Source: Bradyrhizobium acaciae (GTDB taxonomy: Bacteria > Pseudomonadota > Alphaproteobacteria > Rhizobiales > Xanthobacteraceae). From it: DNA of 41,192 nucleotides. A program made the position numbers and the translations under genes. This document shows, one piece after another, positions 18,027-24,876 of this stretch (position 1 is its first letter; the number at the start of each line of letters is the position of its first letter). The stretch spans positions 1 through 41,192 of the forward strand of contig NZ_JACMYK010000062.1 of assembly GCF_020889785.1 (NCBI RefSeq), read 5' to 3'. The notes under the pieces are model-generated. The model saw nothing but the letters and a program-made list of their open reading frames with translations, did not search any database and had not been told where the DNA came from.

Positions 18027-18878
18027 ATGAACCTTAGGCAGCTTCAGATTTCCCGTCGCACCATCGCCGTCTGCGTGGCGGTGGCCGGCACGGTGTCGCT
18101 GGCGATTGGTGCCCATGCCGCGCTCAACAAGCGCACCCTCGATGTCGCCAAGGGTGGCGACAAGGCCGTGACCACCGAGCTGACTGGCAGCATTCCGGCC
18201 GGCACCTCCCGCCTCGCACTGATCATCGGCAACGGTCACTACCCCGACGCCGCGGCGCCGCTGGCCCAGCCGATCAACGATGCCCGCACCCTGTCGTCCG
18301 CGCTGCGCCGCGAGGGCTTTGACGTCGACGTGGTCGAGGATGCGACCAAGGACGACATGTTCCGCGCGGTCGAGCGCATGAAGGCCAAGATCCGCCCCGA
18401 CACCGTCGTGATGCTGTTCTTCGGCGGCTACGGCGTGCAGGTCGGCCGTGAGAGCTACATGATCCCGGTCGATGCCACGATCTGGAAGGAAGTCGACGTC
18501 AAGCGCACCGGCGTCAGCGTCGAGTCCGTGCTCGATGCAATGAAGGAGCGCGGCGCCAAGGCAAAGCTCGTCGTGCTCGATGCTTCGCGCCGCAACCCGT
18601 ATGAGCGCCGCTTCCGCGCGTTCTCGCACGGCCTCGCGCCGATCAGCCCGCCGGAGAACACCATCGTGCTGAGCTCGGCGACGCCGGGCAAGGTCGCCGA
18701 CGACAGCAAGGGTGCCAACAGCGTGCTGGTCTCCGAGCTGATCAACAACCTCAACGCCCAGGCCGGCGCCGAAAGCGCCTTCAACAAGACCCGCGTCGCG
18801 ATCTCGCGCGCGAGCGAAGGCGAGCAGGTGCCGAGCGTTTCATCGTCGCTGCTGGAAGACATCAAGCTCGGCGGCTGA
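18027..18878 (+). CDS. Caspase-like (peptidase C14 fold) protein without catalytic dyad
   Basis: A 283-residue exported or membrane-anchored protein: residues about 11-31 (RTIAVCVAVAGTVSLAIGAHA) form a signal or anchor. From about 62 the caspase-like fold is clear: RLALIIGNGHYPD, PINDARTLSSALRREGFDV, VVMLFFGGYGVQVGRESYMIPVDA, KLVVLDASRRNPY. In active members the third segment reads SGHG and the fourth LDACRNNP; here the histidine position is Y135 and the cysteine position S187, so it should not be a protease. The remaining fold, including the polar RESYMIPVDA strand, is preserved, suggesting a binding or scaffold function. A convergent fusion-protein gene follows, across a family B repeat. 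Confidence 0.85.
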   Translation: MNLRQLQISRRTIAVCVAVAGTVSLAIGAHAALNKRTLDVAKGGDKAVTTELTGSIPAGTSRLALIIGNGHYPDAAAPLAQPINDARTLSSALRREGFDVDVVEDATKDDMFRAVERMKAKIRPDTVVMLFFGGYGVQVGRESYMIPVDATIWKEVDVKRTGVSVESVLDAMKERGAKAKLVVLDASRRNPYERRFRAFSHGLAPISPPENTIVLSSATPGKVADDSKGANSVLVSELINNLNAQAGAESAFNKTRVAISRASEGEQVPSVSSSLLEDIKLGG

Positions 18879-18899
18879 GGCTTCTCTGCTCTATCCACA

Positions 18900-19039
18900 T
18901 GTCGTCCCGGCGAAAGCCGGGACCCATACAGCGTGATCTATCTGTGAAGCGTGCTGTGTGTACCGCGGCGCGCGTTCACTGCTAGTCTTCGCAAAATTTC
19001 TGCCGGTGGTTATGGGTCCTGGCTTTCGCCAGGACGACG
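18900..19039. repeat. Palindromic repeat, family B copy 2 (convergent spacer)
   Basis: The left hairpin is CCCGGC-GAAA-GCCGGG (18906-18921) and the right hairpin is TCCTGGC-TTTC-GCCAGGA (19017-19034), which reads as a GAAA-capped stem on the minus strand. The outer parts GTCGTCC...GACCCAT and ATGGGTC...GACGAC pair with each other. It fills the gap between the convergent pseudo-caspase and fusion-protein genes. Confidence 0.85.
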
Positions 19040-19058
19040 CTTTGGGTGCAGCTCCGCC

Positions 19059-19937
19059 TTATTTCGCGTCCGCGCTCGCACCCACCGGCCGCACCGGGTC
19101 GCCCTCGCGCAGCAGCGCGCCGGCGCGGGCGACGACGATGTCGCCTTCCTGGATGCCGTCGCGGATCTCGACCTGGCCGGCCGACATCAATCCAGTCTCG
19201 ACCCGCCGCGTCTCGACGCGGCCGCCGCGCACCACCTGCACAACGGTGCCGGCGGTGGAATAGAGAATCGCGGTCAGCGGCACCGCGACGCCGCAGCTCT
19301 GCCCGGTCTTGATCTGCGCGCGGCCCGACGAATTCACCAGTAGCCGCTTGTTCGACGCGATGCCGACGAACACCTGGCCGAGCTGGCTGTTCGGCTCGAC
19401 GGTCGGCGCGATCAGCCGCACTTTGCCGTCCATCTCGCCGGCGCCGATGATCTTCAGCCGCGCGGTCTGCTCGGTCTTCAGCTTGGCGATGTCGCGGGTC
19501 GGCACCATGCCGACGAGGTCGTATTCGCTCTTGGCGATGATCGAGAACAGCGCGTCCTTGCCCGAGGCCGGGCTGCCTACGATCGCCGACGATGCCGAGA
19601 TCGTGCCCGCCACCGGCGCGGTGAGGTTGATCGAGTTCGCGCCGTCGGTCAGCCGCGCCAGCACCTGGCCCGCGGTGACGGTGTCGCCGGGATCGGCCTT
19701 CACCTCCGCTACCTTCAAGCCGAACCGGTCGGGCCGGATCTGCTGCTCGTCGCGCGGCATCACGATGCCCGAGACCTCGACGATGTTGCCGAAGCAGAAT
19801 TTCGATGCCTTCAGCACGGTGACGGCGGCGCCCTTCGGCGCAGCGTCGGCCTCGCCCGCGGCGGAGGCGGGCGAAGTTGCAAGAGCAAGCAGCGCGGAGG
19901 CGGCGAGGGCGGTAGCGCGCAGGCGAGGCAACATCAT
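19059..19937 (-). CDS. HlyD-type periplasmic membrane-fusion protein, orphan
   Basis: A 292-residue adaptor of the RND-efflux class. A signal peptide (about 1-27, MMLPRLRATALAASALLALATSPASA) is followed by KFCFGNIVEVSGIVMPRDEQQI, a lipoyl-like piece (GLKVAEVKADPGDTVTAGQVLARL with TAPVAGTISA), a beta-barrel region and a C-terminal domain (GRVETRRVETGLMSAGQVEIRDGIQEGDIVVARAG). It is a clear paralogue of the fusion protein at 38603: both share CF-x-x-x-V-x-V-x-G, SCGVAVP and VETRRV. No transporter gene lies beside it. The start at 19937 fits the signal peptide; a longer frame to 20012 runs through a repeat. Confidence 0.85.
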   Translation of the reverse strand: MMLPRLRATALAASALLALATSPASAAGEADAAPKGAAVTVLKASKFCFGNIVEVSGIVMPRDEQQIRPDRFGLKVAEVKADPGDTVTAGQVLARLTDGANSINLTAPVAGTISASSAIVGSPASGKDALFSIIAKSEYDLVGMVPTRDIAKLKTEQTARLKIIGAGEMDGKVRLIAPTVEPNSQLGQVFVGIASNKRLLVNSSGRAQIKTGQSCGVAVPLTAILYSTAGTVVQVVRGGRVETRRVETGLMSAGQVEIRDGIQEGDIVVARAGALLREGDPVRPVGASADAK

Positions 19938-19960
19938 CGGCGAACTATTCCCAAAATGCA

Positions 19961-20010
19961 GCGCGTTTTCGAGCGAAGTGGGTACCGGTTCGCGTGAAGA
20001 AAAACGCGTC
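19961..20010. repeat. Palindromic repeat, family F copy 1
   Basis: GCGCGTTTTCGAGCGAAGTG at one end and GAAGAAAAACGCGTC at the other form an inverted repeat around GGTACCGGTTCGCG. The right end overlaps the last base pairs of the alpha/beta hydrolase gene and contributes to its stop codon (20009-20011). A second copy is at 27854. Confidence 0.75.
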
Positions 20011-20911
20011 AATTGAAGCCCCTCCTGAATACCAGATGCGGCTGCGCCGAGCCAGCCGGCTGCACTGTGGCCGGCGCCGTGTCGGCAGGGCCGGCATCTG
20101 CGGCGAGCTCCAGCTTCGCCAGTTCTTCGGCGCGCCAGATGTGCCGCAGGATCTCCGGGTTGACCCGGTCGGCATGCGTCACCGGCAGCATATGGCCGGC
20201 CGCCGGCAGATGCCGCAACTCGGCGCCATCAATCAGCGCGGCGAGCTTTGCGACAATGCGCTGCGTCACATAGGGCGACAGCCCGCCAGACATCACAAGC
20301 GTCGGCACCCGCAAGGCGCGCGCGGTGGCCGCCACGCCGTCGAGATCGAGCGCGGCGTTGAAATCGTAAGGCAGCTTGTCGGCCTGCTCGATCATCCGCA
20401 GCCGCCCGCTCGGCGAGAACTGCTCGCGCGGGCCGGAGCCGGCCCAGAACGCGGTGAACGCTTCCACCGCCTCCAGCACCGCGCCGTCGAAAATATCCTG
20501 CGACACGATCTGCGCGATCCGCGCGAAGCGATCGTACAGCCGCGCGTCGGCGGGCACATCGCGGAGCAACGTGGGTAACACAGGCTCGATCAGCGTCAGG
20601 CTGCGAATCCGCCGCGTATAAGGCGAAGTGGTCGCCAGCCGAAACGCGATCGCCCCGCCATAGGAATGCCCGACCAGATGGATCGGCCCGCTGGCCTTGG
20701 CGAGCCAGGGCTCGAGCCGCGCAATCTCGCCATCCAGCGTCCGCGGCCAGTCGCGCCCGCAGGCGGCGACGCCATAGCCGGAAATATCCGGCGTCATGAA
20801 CGGCGTGGCTCCGAGCGCGGCCGCGAGCTTCGTCCATTGCCGTCCCGACCCCAGCGAGCAGTGCAACGCCACCACCGACGCCGCCGCGTGCGTCCCGTCC
20901 AAACCCGTCAT
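20009..20911 (-). CDS. Alpha/beta hydrolase
   Basis: A 300-residue soluble hydrolase. LHCSLGSGRQW is the oxyanion-hole strand, S83 sits in the nucleophile elbow (HLVGHSYGGAIAF) and H240 in HLPAAGHMLPVTHAD. The acid after strand 7 is not where expected (VMSGGLSPYVT), as in the subgroup with GGxSP, so the aspartate is probably supplied elsewhere. A polar tail of about 40 residues (ADAGPADTAPATVQPAGSAQ) extends past the fold. Start chosen at ATG 20911 because AGGA lies eight bases before it; GTG at 20917 would add two residues. Substrate unknown. Confidence 0.87.
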   Translation of the reverse strand: MTGLDGTHAAASVVALHCSLGSGRQWTKLAAALGATPFMTPDISGYGVAACGRDWPRTLDGEIARLEPWLAKASGPIHLVGHSYGGAIAFRLATTSPYTRRIRSLTLIEPVLPTLLRDVPADARLYDRFARIAQIVSQDIFDGAVLEAVEAFTAFWAGSGPREQFSPSGRLRMIEQADKLPYDFNAALDLDGVAATARALRVPTLVMSGGLSPYVTQRIVAKLAALIDGAELRHLPAAGHMLPVTHADRVNPEILRHIWRAEELAKLELAADAGPADTAPATVQPAGSAQPHLVFRRGFN

Positions 20912-20941
20912 CAACACCGTCCTGCTTGTTCTTGTTGTCGC

Positions 20942-20965
20942 CGGGCGCGCGTTCGCACGCGCCCG
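20942..20965. repeat. Perfect inverted repeat upstream of hydrolase
   Basis: CGGGCGCG and CGCGCCCG are separated by eight bases, 30 bases before the hydrolase start. It could be an operator or a leader hairpin. Confidence 0.4.
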
Positions 20966-21229
20966 TCATGACGCGAGCGAGGAGGGGGATGGGTTATTCC
21001 TGGGAGGGGCGGAGGAGGTCGTGATCGTGATTGCGGACGTGATCAGATTCACTGGATGTTGATTTGAGGCTCGCGATGGTTCGGTGACAAGCGGGCCCGG
21101 CCTTCCCTGCGCCCTCTCACGATCATCAAGGGCGACGCGATCGCATCTCTCGGGCGCAACACGCCGCGAGATGGCGGACGCACATCTCTCAGCTGTTTGA
21201 CAATGTTGATCGGGGACTACACGCGGCTC
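20966..21229. other. Long spacer, no gene seen
   Basis: No coding signal on either strand. The 3' part (about 21120-21215), which includes the stretch CTCTCAGCTGTTTGACAATG, looks like the mosaic intergenic sequence common in rhizobia, but no second copy occurs in this window. Confidence 0.3.
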
Positions 21230-21357
21230 CGTCACCCTGAGGAGCGCGCCTTTGCGCGCGTCTCGAAGGGTCGGCGGCCCGGCTGGTGGCCGTGCATCCT
21301 TCGAGGCTCGCCCAGCGGCGCAAGTGCGCCGCAAGGCTCGCACCTCAGGATGACGGG
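21230..21357. repeat. Palindromic repeat, family E
   Basis: It begins CGTCACCCTGAGGAGCGCGC and GTCTCGAAGG, and ends CCTTCGAGG, then GCTCGCACCTCAGGATGACG, so both halves pair. GCGCCTTTGCGCGC and GCGGCGCAAGTGCGCCGC make inner hairpins. It lies downstream of the small charged gene at 21391 (minus strand). Confidence 0.75.
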
Positions 21358-21390
21358 ACGAGGAAGAGCGTTCTTTCGGATCAAATAACG

Positions 21391-21636
21391 TCAGCGCACG
21401 ATGCGCTTCACCCGCGGCTTCTTCTTGGCAGCGGCAGCCGGCGCTGCGCCGTCTTCACTCGCGGCTCCGGCCTCGCGCGCTTCGCGCAGCGCGCGCAGGC
21501 GCTCCATGTTCTTGCGCACGGCGAGTGCGTCGCGCTCGACTTCGGCCATGGCGCGGGCGCCTTCCTCGGCGGCCAGCCGCTGGCGCTCGGCTCGCTCGAG
21601 GCTTGCGGGCGATGGGGCGGGCTTGCTGGCGGTCAT
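21391..21636 (-). CDS. Small charged coiled protein, function unknown
   Basis: An 81-residue protein: a serine/proline-rich start (MTASKPAPSPASLERAERQR), a strongly charged helix (about 15-58, LAAEEGARAMAEVERDALAVRKNMERLRALREAREA), an alanine-rich linker and a basic end (KKKPRVKRIVR). Proteins of this look are common in Bradyrhizobium and sometimes labelled transcriptional regulator without proof; the basic tail would suit nucleic-acid binding. Start at 21636 has GAAGGG six bases upstream; the ATG at 21642 touches that site. It is downstream of the cold-shock gene on the same strand, beyond a terminator. Confidence 0.7.
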   Translation of the reverse strand: MTASKPAPSPASLERAERQRLAAEEGARAMAEVERDALAVRKNMERLRALREAREAGAASEDGAAPAAAAKKKPRVKRIVR

Positions 21637-21751
21637 CGGCATCCCTTCAAAAATGAGATCCTGCAAAAGTGAGATCTTGCGCGGAGGTCTGCGTCCGTCG
21701 CGCGAGATGGCGACACGGCGCGCCGCGGGATCACGCGGAATAAAGATACGC

Positions 21752-21785
21752 AAAAACCCGCCCAATCCAGTGGGACCGAGCGGGT
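21752..21785 (-). terminator. Rho-independent terminator after the cold-shock gene
   Basis: On the minus strand ACCCGCTC pairs with GGGCGGGT (eight pairs, one wobble) around a 14-base loop, followed by TTTTT. It lies about 100 bases past the cold-shock stop and would separate that gene from the small charged protein gene. Confidence 0.6.
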
Positions 21786-21882
21786 CGCGACGTCATCCCA
21801 GTACATCCGTGGAATGACGAGGGGCACGATCCCCGGCGTCAAACGCAAAGCGTTTGCGCGGAGATCAAGCCGATCAAGAGCC

Positions 21883-22092
21883 TCAGACGATCTGAAGGTT
21901 CTCGGCGCTGGTCTTGCCGCGCATCTTGTCGGTCTTCAGCTCGAACGAAACCTTCTGGCCTTCAGCCAGACCGGTCAGACCGGCGCGCTCGACGGCGCTG
22001 ATGTGAACGAACACATCCTTGCTGCCATCGCTCGGCTCGATGAAACCAAAGCCCTTCTGGCCGTTGAACCACTTCACAGTACCTGTTGCCAT
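21883..22092 (-). CDS. cspA: Cold-shock protein (CspA family)
   Basis: A 69-residue single cold-shock domain, an OB-fold RNA chaperone that melts secondary structure in mRNA. The RNA-binding motifs are KGFGFIEP (RNP1, about 13-20) and DVFVHISAV (RNP2, about 26-34), with MATGTVKWFNGQ at the N-terminus. The start at 22092 is fixed by the family and by GGAGA upstream; a longer frame to 22146 is its leader. Whether it is induced by cold or constitutive cannot be told, as rhizobia carry several paralogues. Confidence 0.96.
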   Translation of the reverse strand: MATGTVKWFNGQKGFGFIEPSDGSKDVFVHISAVERAGLTGLAEGQKVSFELKTDKMRGKTSAENLQIV

Positions 22093-22282
22093 CTTCTCTT
22101 CTCCAAAATGCGCTGATGCGCGGTGCTGCGCGGAATTGCGCATCATCGATTGAGTTCACGATGTCTTTGGAGGAGGGCCGTTCTGACCATTCAACAAGGC
22201 ACAACGGCTAATCGAATGTCGCAAATATACACACTTTGCGCGCGAATGCAAGGTTTTGGCGGTAGCCGGTTCCGCCGGGGGT
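22093..22282. promoter_or_regulatory. Leader/promoter region of the cold-shock gene
   Basis: The 190 bases contain an AT-richer stretch (about 22205-22240, AATCGAATGTCGCAAATATA and CACACTTTGCG) that may hold the promoter, and the mRNA leader. In this family the leader often controls translation by temperature, but no specific cold box was identified. Confidence 0.35.
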
Positions 22283-24733
22283 TCACTCCGCCGCGGTCGC
22301 TTCTGCGCTCGGTTCGGCCTTCCAGGTCAGGATTTCGGCGGCCAGGATCGGGTGATTGAAGCCCTTCAGCACGAGGTCGTCGATGGCACGGCCCTCGACA
22401 TGGGGCTCGACCATGCCGTAGACGCGGCGGCTCACCACGATCTGGCCCGCCTTGGCCTCCCCGCACAGGCGGGAGGCGAGGTTGGTGACGCTGCCGATCG
22501 CGGCATATTCCAGCCGCTGCTCGAAGCCGACCTGGCCGAGCGTGGCATAGCCGAGCGCGATTCCCATGCCGAAGCCGAGGCTGTGCCCGCGGTTGCGCCA
22601 CTTCTCGGTCAGCGCGCCGATGGTGTCGCGCATCTCGACCGCCATCTTCACCGCGCGCAGCGTGTGGTCTTCGAGCTGGATCGGCGCGTTGAACAGGATC
22701 ATCACGCCATCGCCGGCATAGCGATCGAGCGTGCCTTCGTACTTGAAGATCAGCTTGCCGAGCGCCGCGTGATATTCGCGCAGCACGTTCATCGCCTCTT
22801 CCGGCTCGGTCGCCTCGGTGAAGGCGGTGAAGCCGCGCAGGTCGCAGAACACCACAGTCACTTCACGCCGGTGGCTGTCGAGCAGTCCCTCATGACCGTC
22901 GGAGGAGGCGATCAGCTGCGCCACCTGAGGCGCCAGGAAACGCTCGAGCTTGCGGATGCGCTCGATCTCGCCGAGCTGGGTCTCGACGCGCGCCTCCAGC
23001 GACTTGTTCCAGTCGGTGAGCTGCTCGGTCTGTTCGCGGAGCTTGTCGGCCTGCTCGCGCACGGTGGAATTGGCCTGCTCCAGCGCGTGGCTCTTCTGGT
23101 CCACCTCGGTGAACAGCCGCGCATTGCGCATCGCCAGCACCGCCTGGTGCGCGAAGGTCTTCATCAGCCCGATCATGTTGGCCGGGAAATCGCCGGCCGC
23201 CTTGCGCAGCACCACCAGCGCGCCGAGCACGCCCTGTTGGTCGACCAGCGGCACGACAAGCACGGAGTGGAAGCCGGCGCCGACCACGACATCACGCAGC
23301 GGATGATCGGGTTGGTCATCAGGATTTGCGGCGAGATCGGGAAACGCCAGCGGCTCGCCGTTCGCTGCCGCCACGGCAAGCGGGCTGTTCGCCGCATCGA
23401 TCGCGCGATGATGGCCCTCGGCGTCGCCATCGATGCCGATCGATTGTGTCAGGTTGAAAGTGCGGCGCGCCGCGTCATAGCCATAGATCAGCACCGCATC
23501 GGCGTGGGTGATCTCGAGCGCGCGGGCGGCGACCGTCGGCAGCACGGCGTTGAGGTCGAGCGATGACGCGACCGCGCGGCCGACCTCCTCCAGCACCTTC
23601 AGCTCGTTGATCGATTGCGCGAGGTCGCGGGTGCGCTCCTTCACCTTGGCCTCGAGGTCGGAATAGGTTTCCGCAAGCTGCCCCGCCATGCTGTTGAATT
23701 GCCCGGCGAGCTCCTCCAGCTCGTCCGCGGTCTTCACCTCGATGCGATGGCCGAAGTCGCCGGCCCCTAACCGTCGCGCGCCGGCGCGGAGCGCGGTGAT
23801 CGGCACCAGCATGCGCCGCGCCAAAATCGTGCCGGCGATGATCGCGACCACGAGGCCGAGCGCAATCAGAAGCGCGATGCGTACCAGCTGGTCGCGGATC
23901 GGCGACAGCGCCTGCGCCGTCGGCTGCTCATAGAAGACGTGCCAGCCGAGGTTCGGCGCAGCGGTCGCGGCCGTCAGCACGGCGTTGCCGTCGATATCCT
24001 TGCCGGAGGCGACGGGCCTGCCTTTGGGCGACAGCACGGCCGCGACCTGCGGCAGCGCGGCGAGATCCTTGCCGACCTCGGGCCCCTTCGACGAGCTCGC
24101 CAGCACGCGACCCTTGGCGTCGACAACATAGGCGTAGGCGACGTGGCCGACCTGGGAATCGCTGAAATAGTCGGCCAGGAAACGCAGGTCGATCTCGGCC
24201 ACGGTGACGTCGGCGTTGAAGCCGGCATGCTGTTCGCCGATCGACATGAACGGCCGCTCGTCACGGAAATAGGCCGGCGCGTAGGCGGTGCCACGGTTGA
24301 CCGTCTCGGTGAAGCGGAGGTCGCGGGAGAGGTCGGCGTTGGAGTTCAGGGTGACGGTCTGGCGCGACAGCCGCAGCACCTCGTGGCCGCTGGCGTTGAT
24401 CAGGGTGAGCTGGCTCACCGCCGGCACCTGGCCGAGCAGCTGGGCATAGTCGGCGCGGCGCAGGTCGATCGTGTTGGACCAGGCGCGGGTCACCCAGGAG
24501 ATCTGGCGCTCGAGATCGGAGATCGACTGTTCGATGCGCTTGGCGGTGGCATCCGCCTTCTCGCTCATCGCGTCGGTCAGCGTGCTCTTGATGCCGCGAT
24601 AGCTGATCCAGGTCTCGAGCGCGCCGTTGACCGCCAGCACGAACACGACGAGGCCGACCAGCGCGAGGACATATTTGGCGAACAGGCCGCCGCGCAGGAA
24701 CCAGTTCTTGCCCTTGTCCGTAGCCGCGTTCAT
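22283..24733 (-). CDS. Membrane class III adenylate/guanylate cyclase with HAMP and GAF domains
   Basis: An 816-residue sensor-cyclase. Layout: cytosolic start, membrane helix 1 (about 19-41), periplasmic sensor region (about 42-282, probably a Cache-type fold), helix 2 (about 284-308), HAMP (about 305-360), GAF (about 385-540), coiled coil (about 545-600) and cyclase domain (about 622-800). Metal aspartates D631 (VVFCDLRGF) and D675 (RYAGDGVMI) and the transition-state residues N751 and R755 (VTNLASRL) are present. The purine-selecting positions differ: R671 replaces the lysine and S748 the aspartate. So the product, cAMP or cGMP, is uncertain. The CRP-like regulator gene lies 2.4 kb away. 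Confidence 0.9.
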   Translation of the reverse strand: MNAATDKGKNWFLRGGLFAKYVLALVGLVVFVLAVNGALETWISYRGIKSTLTDAMSEKADATAKRIEQSISDLERQISWVTRAWSNTIDLRRADYAQLLGQVPAVSQLTLINASGHEVLRLSRQTVTLNSNADLSRDLRFTETVNRGTAYAPAYFRDERPFMSIGEQHAGFNADVTVAEIDLRFLADYFSDSQVGHVAYAYVVDAKGRVLASSSKGPEVGKDLAALPQVAAVLSPKGRPVASGKDIDGNAVLTAATAAPNLGWHVFYEQPTAQALSPIRDQLVRIALLIALGLVVAIIAGTILARRMLVPITALRAGARRLGAGDFGHRIEVKTADELEELAGQFNSMAGQLAETYSDLEAKVKERTRDLAQSINELKVLEEVGRAVASSLDLNAVLPTVAARALEITHADAVLIYGYDAARRTFNLTQSIGIDGDAEGHHRAIDAANSPLAVAAANGEPLAFPDLAANPDDQPDHPLRDVVVGAGFHSVLVVPLVDQQGVLGALVVLRKAAGDFPANMIGLMKTFAHQAVLAMRNARLFTEVDQKSHALEQANSTVREQADKLREQTEQLTDWNKSLEARVETQLGEIERIRKLERFLAPQVAQLIASSDGHEGLLDSHRREVTVVFCDLRGFTAFTEATEPEEAMNVLREYHAALGKLIFKYEGTLDRYAGDGVMILFNAPIQLEDHTLRAVKMAVEMRDTIGALTEKWRNRGHSLGFGMGIALGYATLGQVGFEQRLEYAAIGSVTNLASRLCGEAKAGQIVVSRRVYGMVEPHVEGRAIDDLVLKGFNHPILAAEILTWKAEPSAEATAAE

Positions 24734-24876
24734 CCAGCCTCGTCCGTCCCCTCCAATCAGTCGGGTGCGCCATTGGATCTGTCGCTGTTTAGCACGGATC
24801 GGTGGGCCGAGGCGGCCCCTCCGGGTGCATGGTTAGCCGAGTCACCCTTCGATCTTGGCGGGAATATCCGGGAATA
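24734..24876. other. Short spacer with a tandem nonamer
   Basis: Between the AsmA gene stop and the cyclase start. GGGAATATC occurs twice in tandem near 24861-24880. No terminator with a T-run was seen. Confidence 0.3.

Noticed and set aside
17827..18030. A 67-codon frame before the pseudo-caspase, overlapping its ATG
   Set aside because: No ribosome site or recognisable motif; more likely leader or regulatory DNA, though the four-base overlap made it worth a look.
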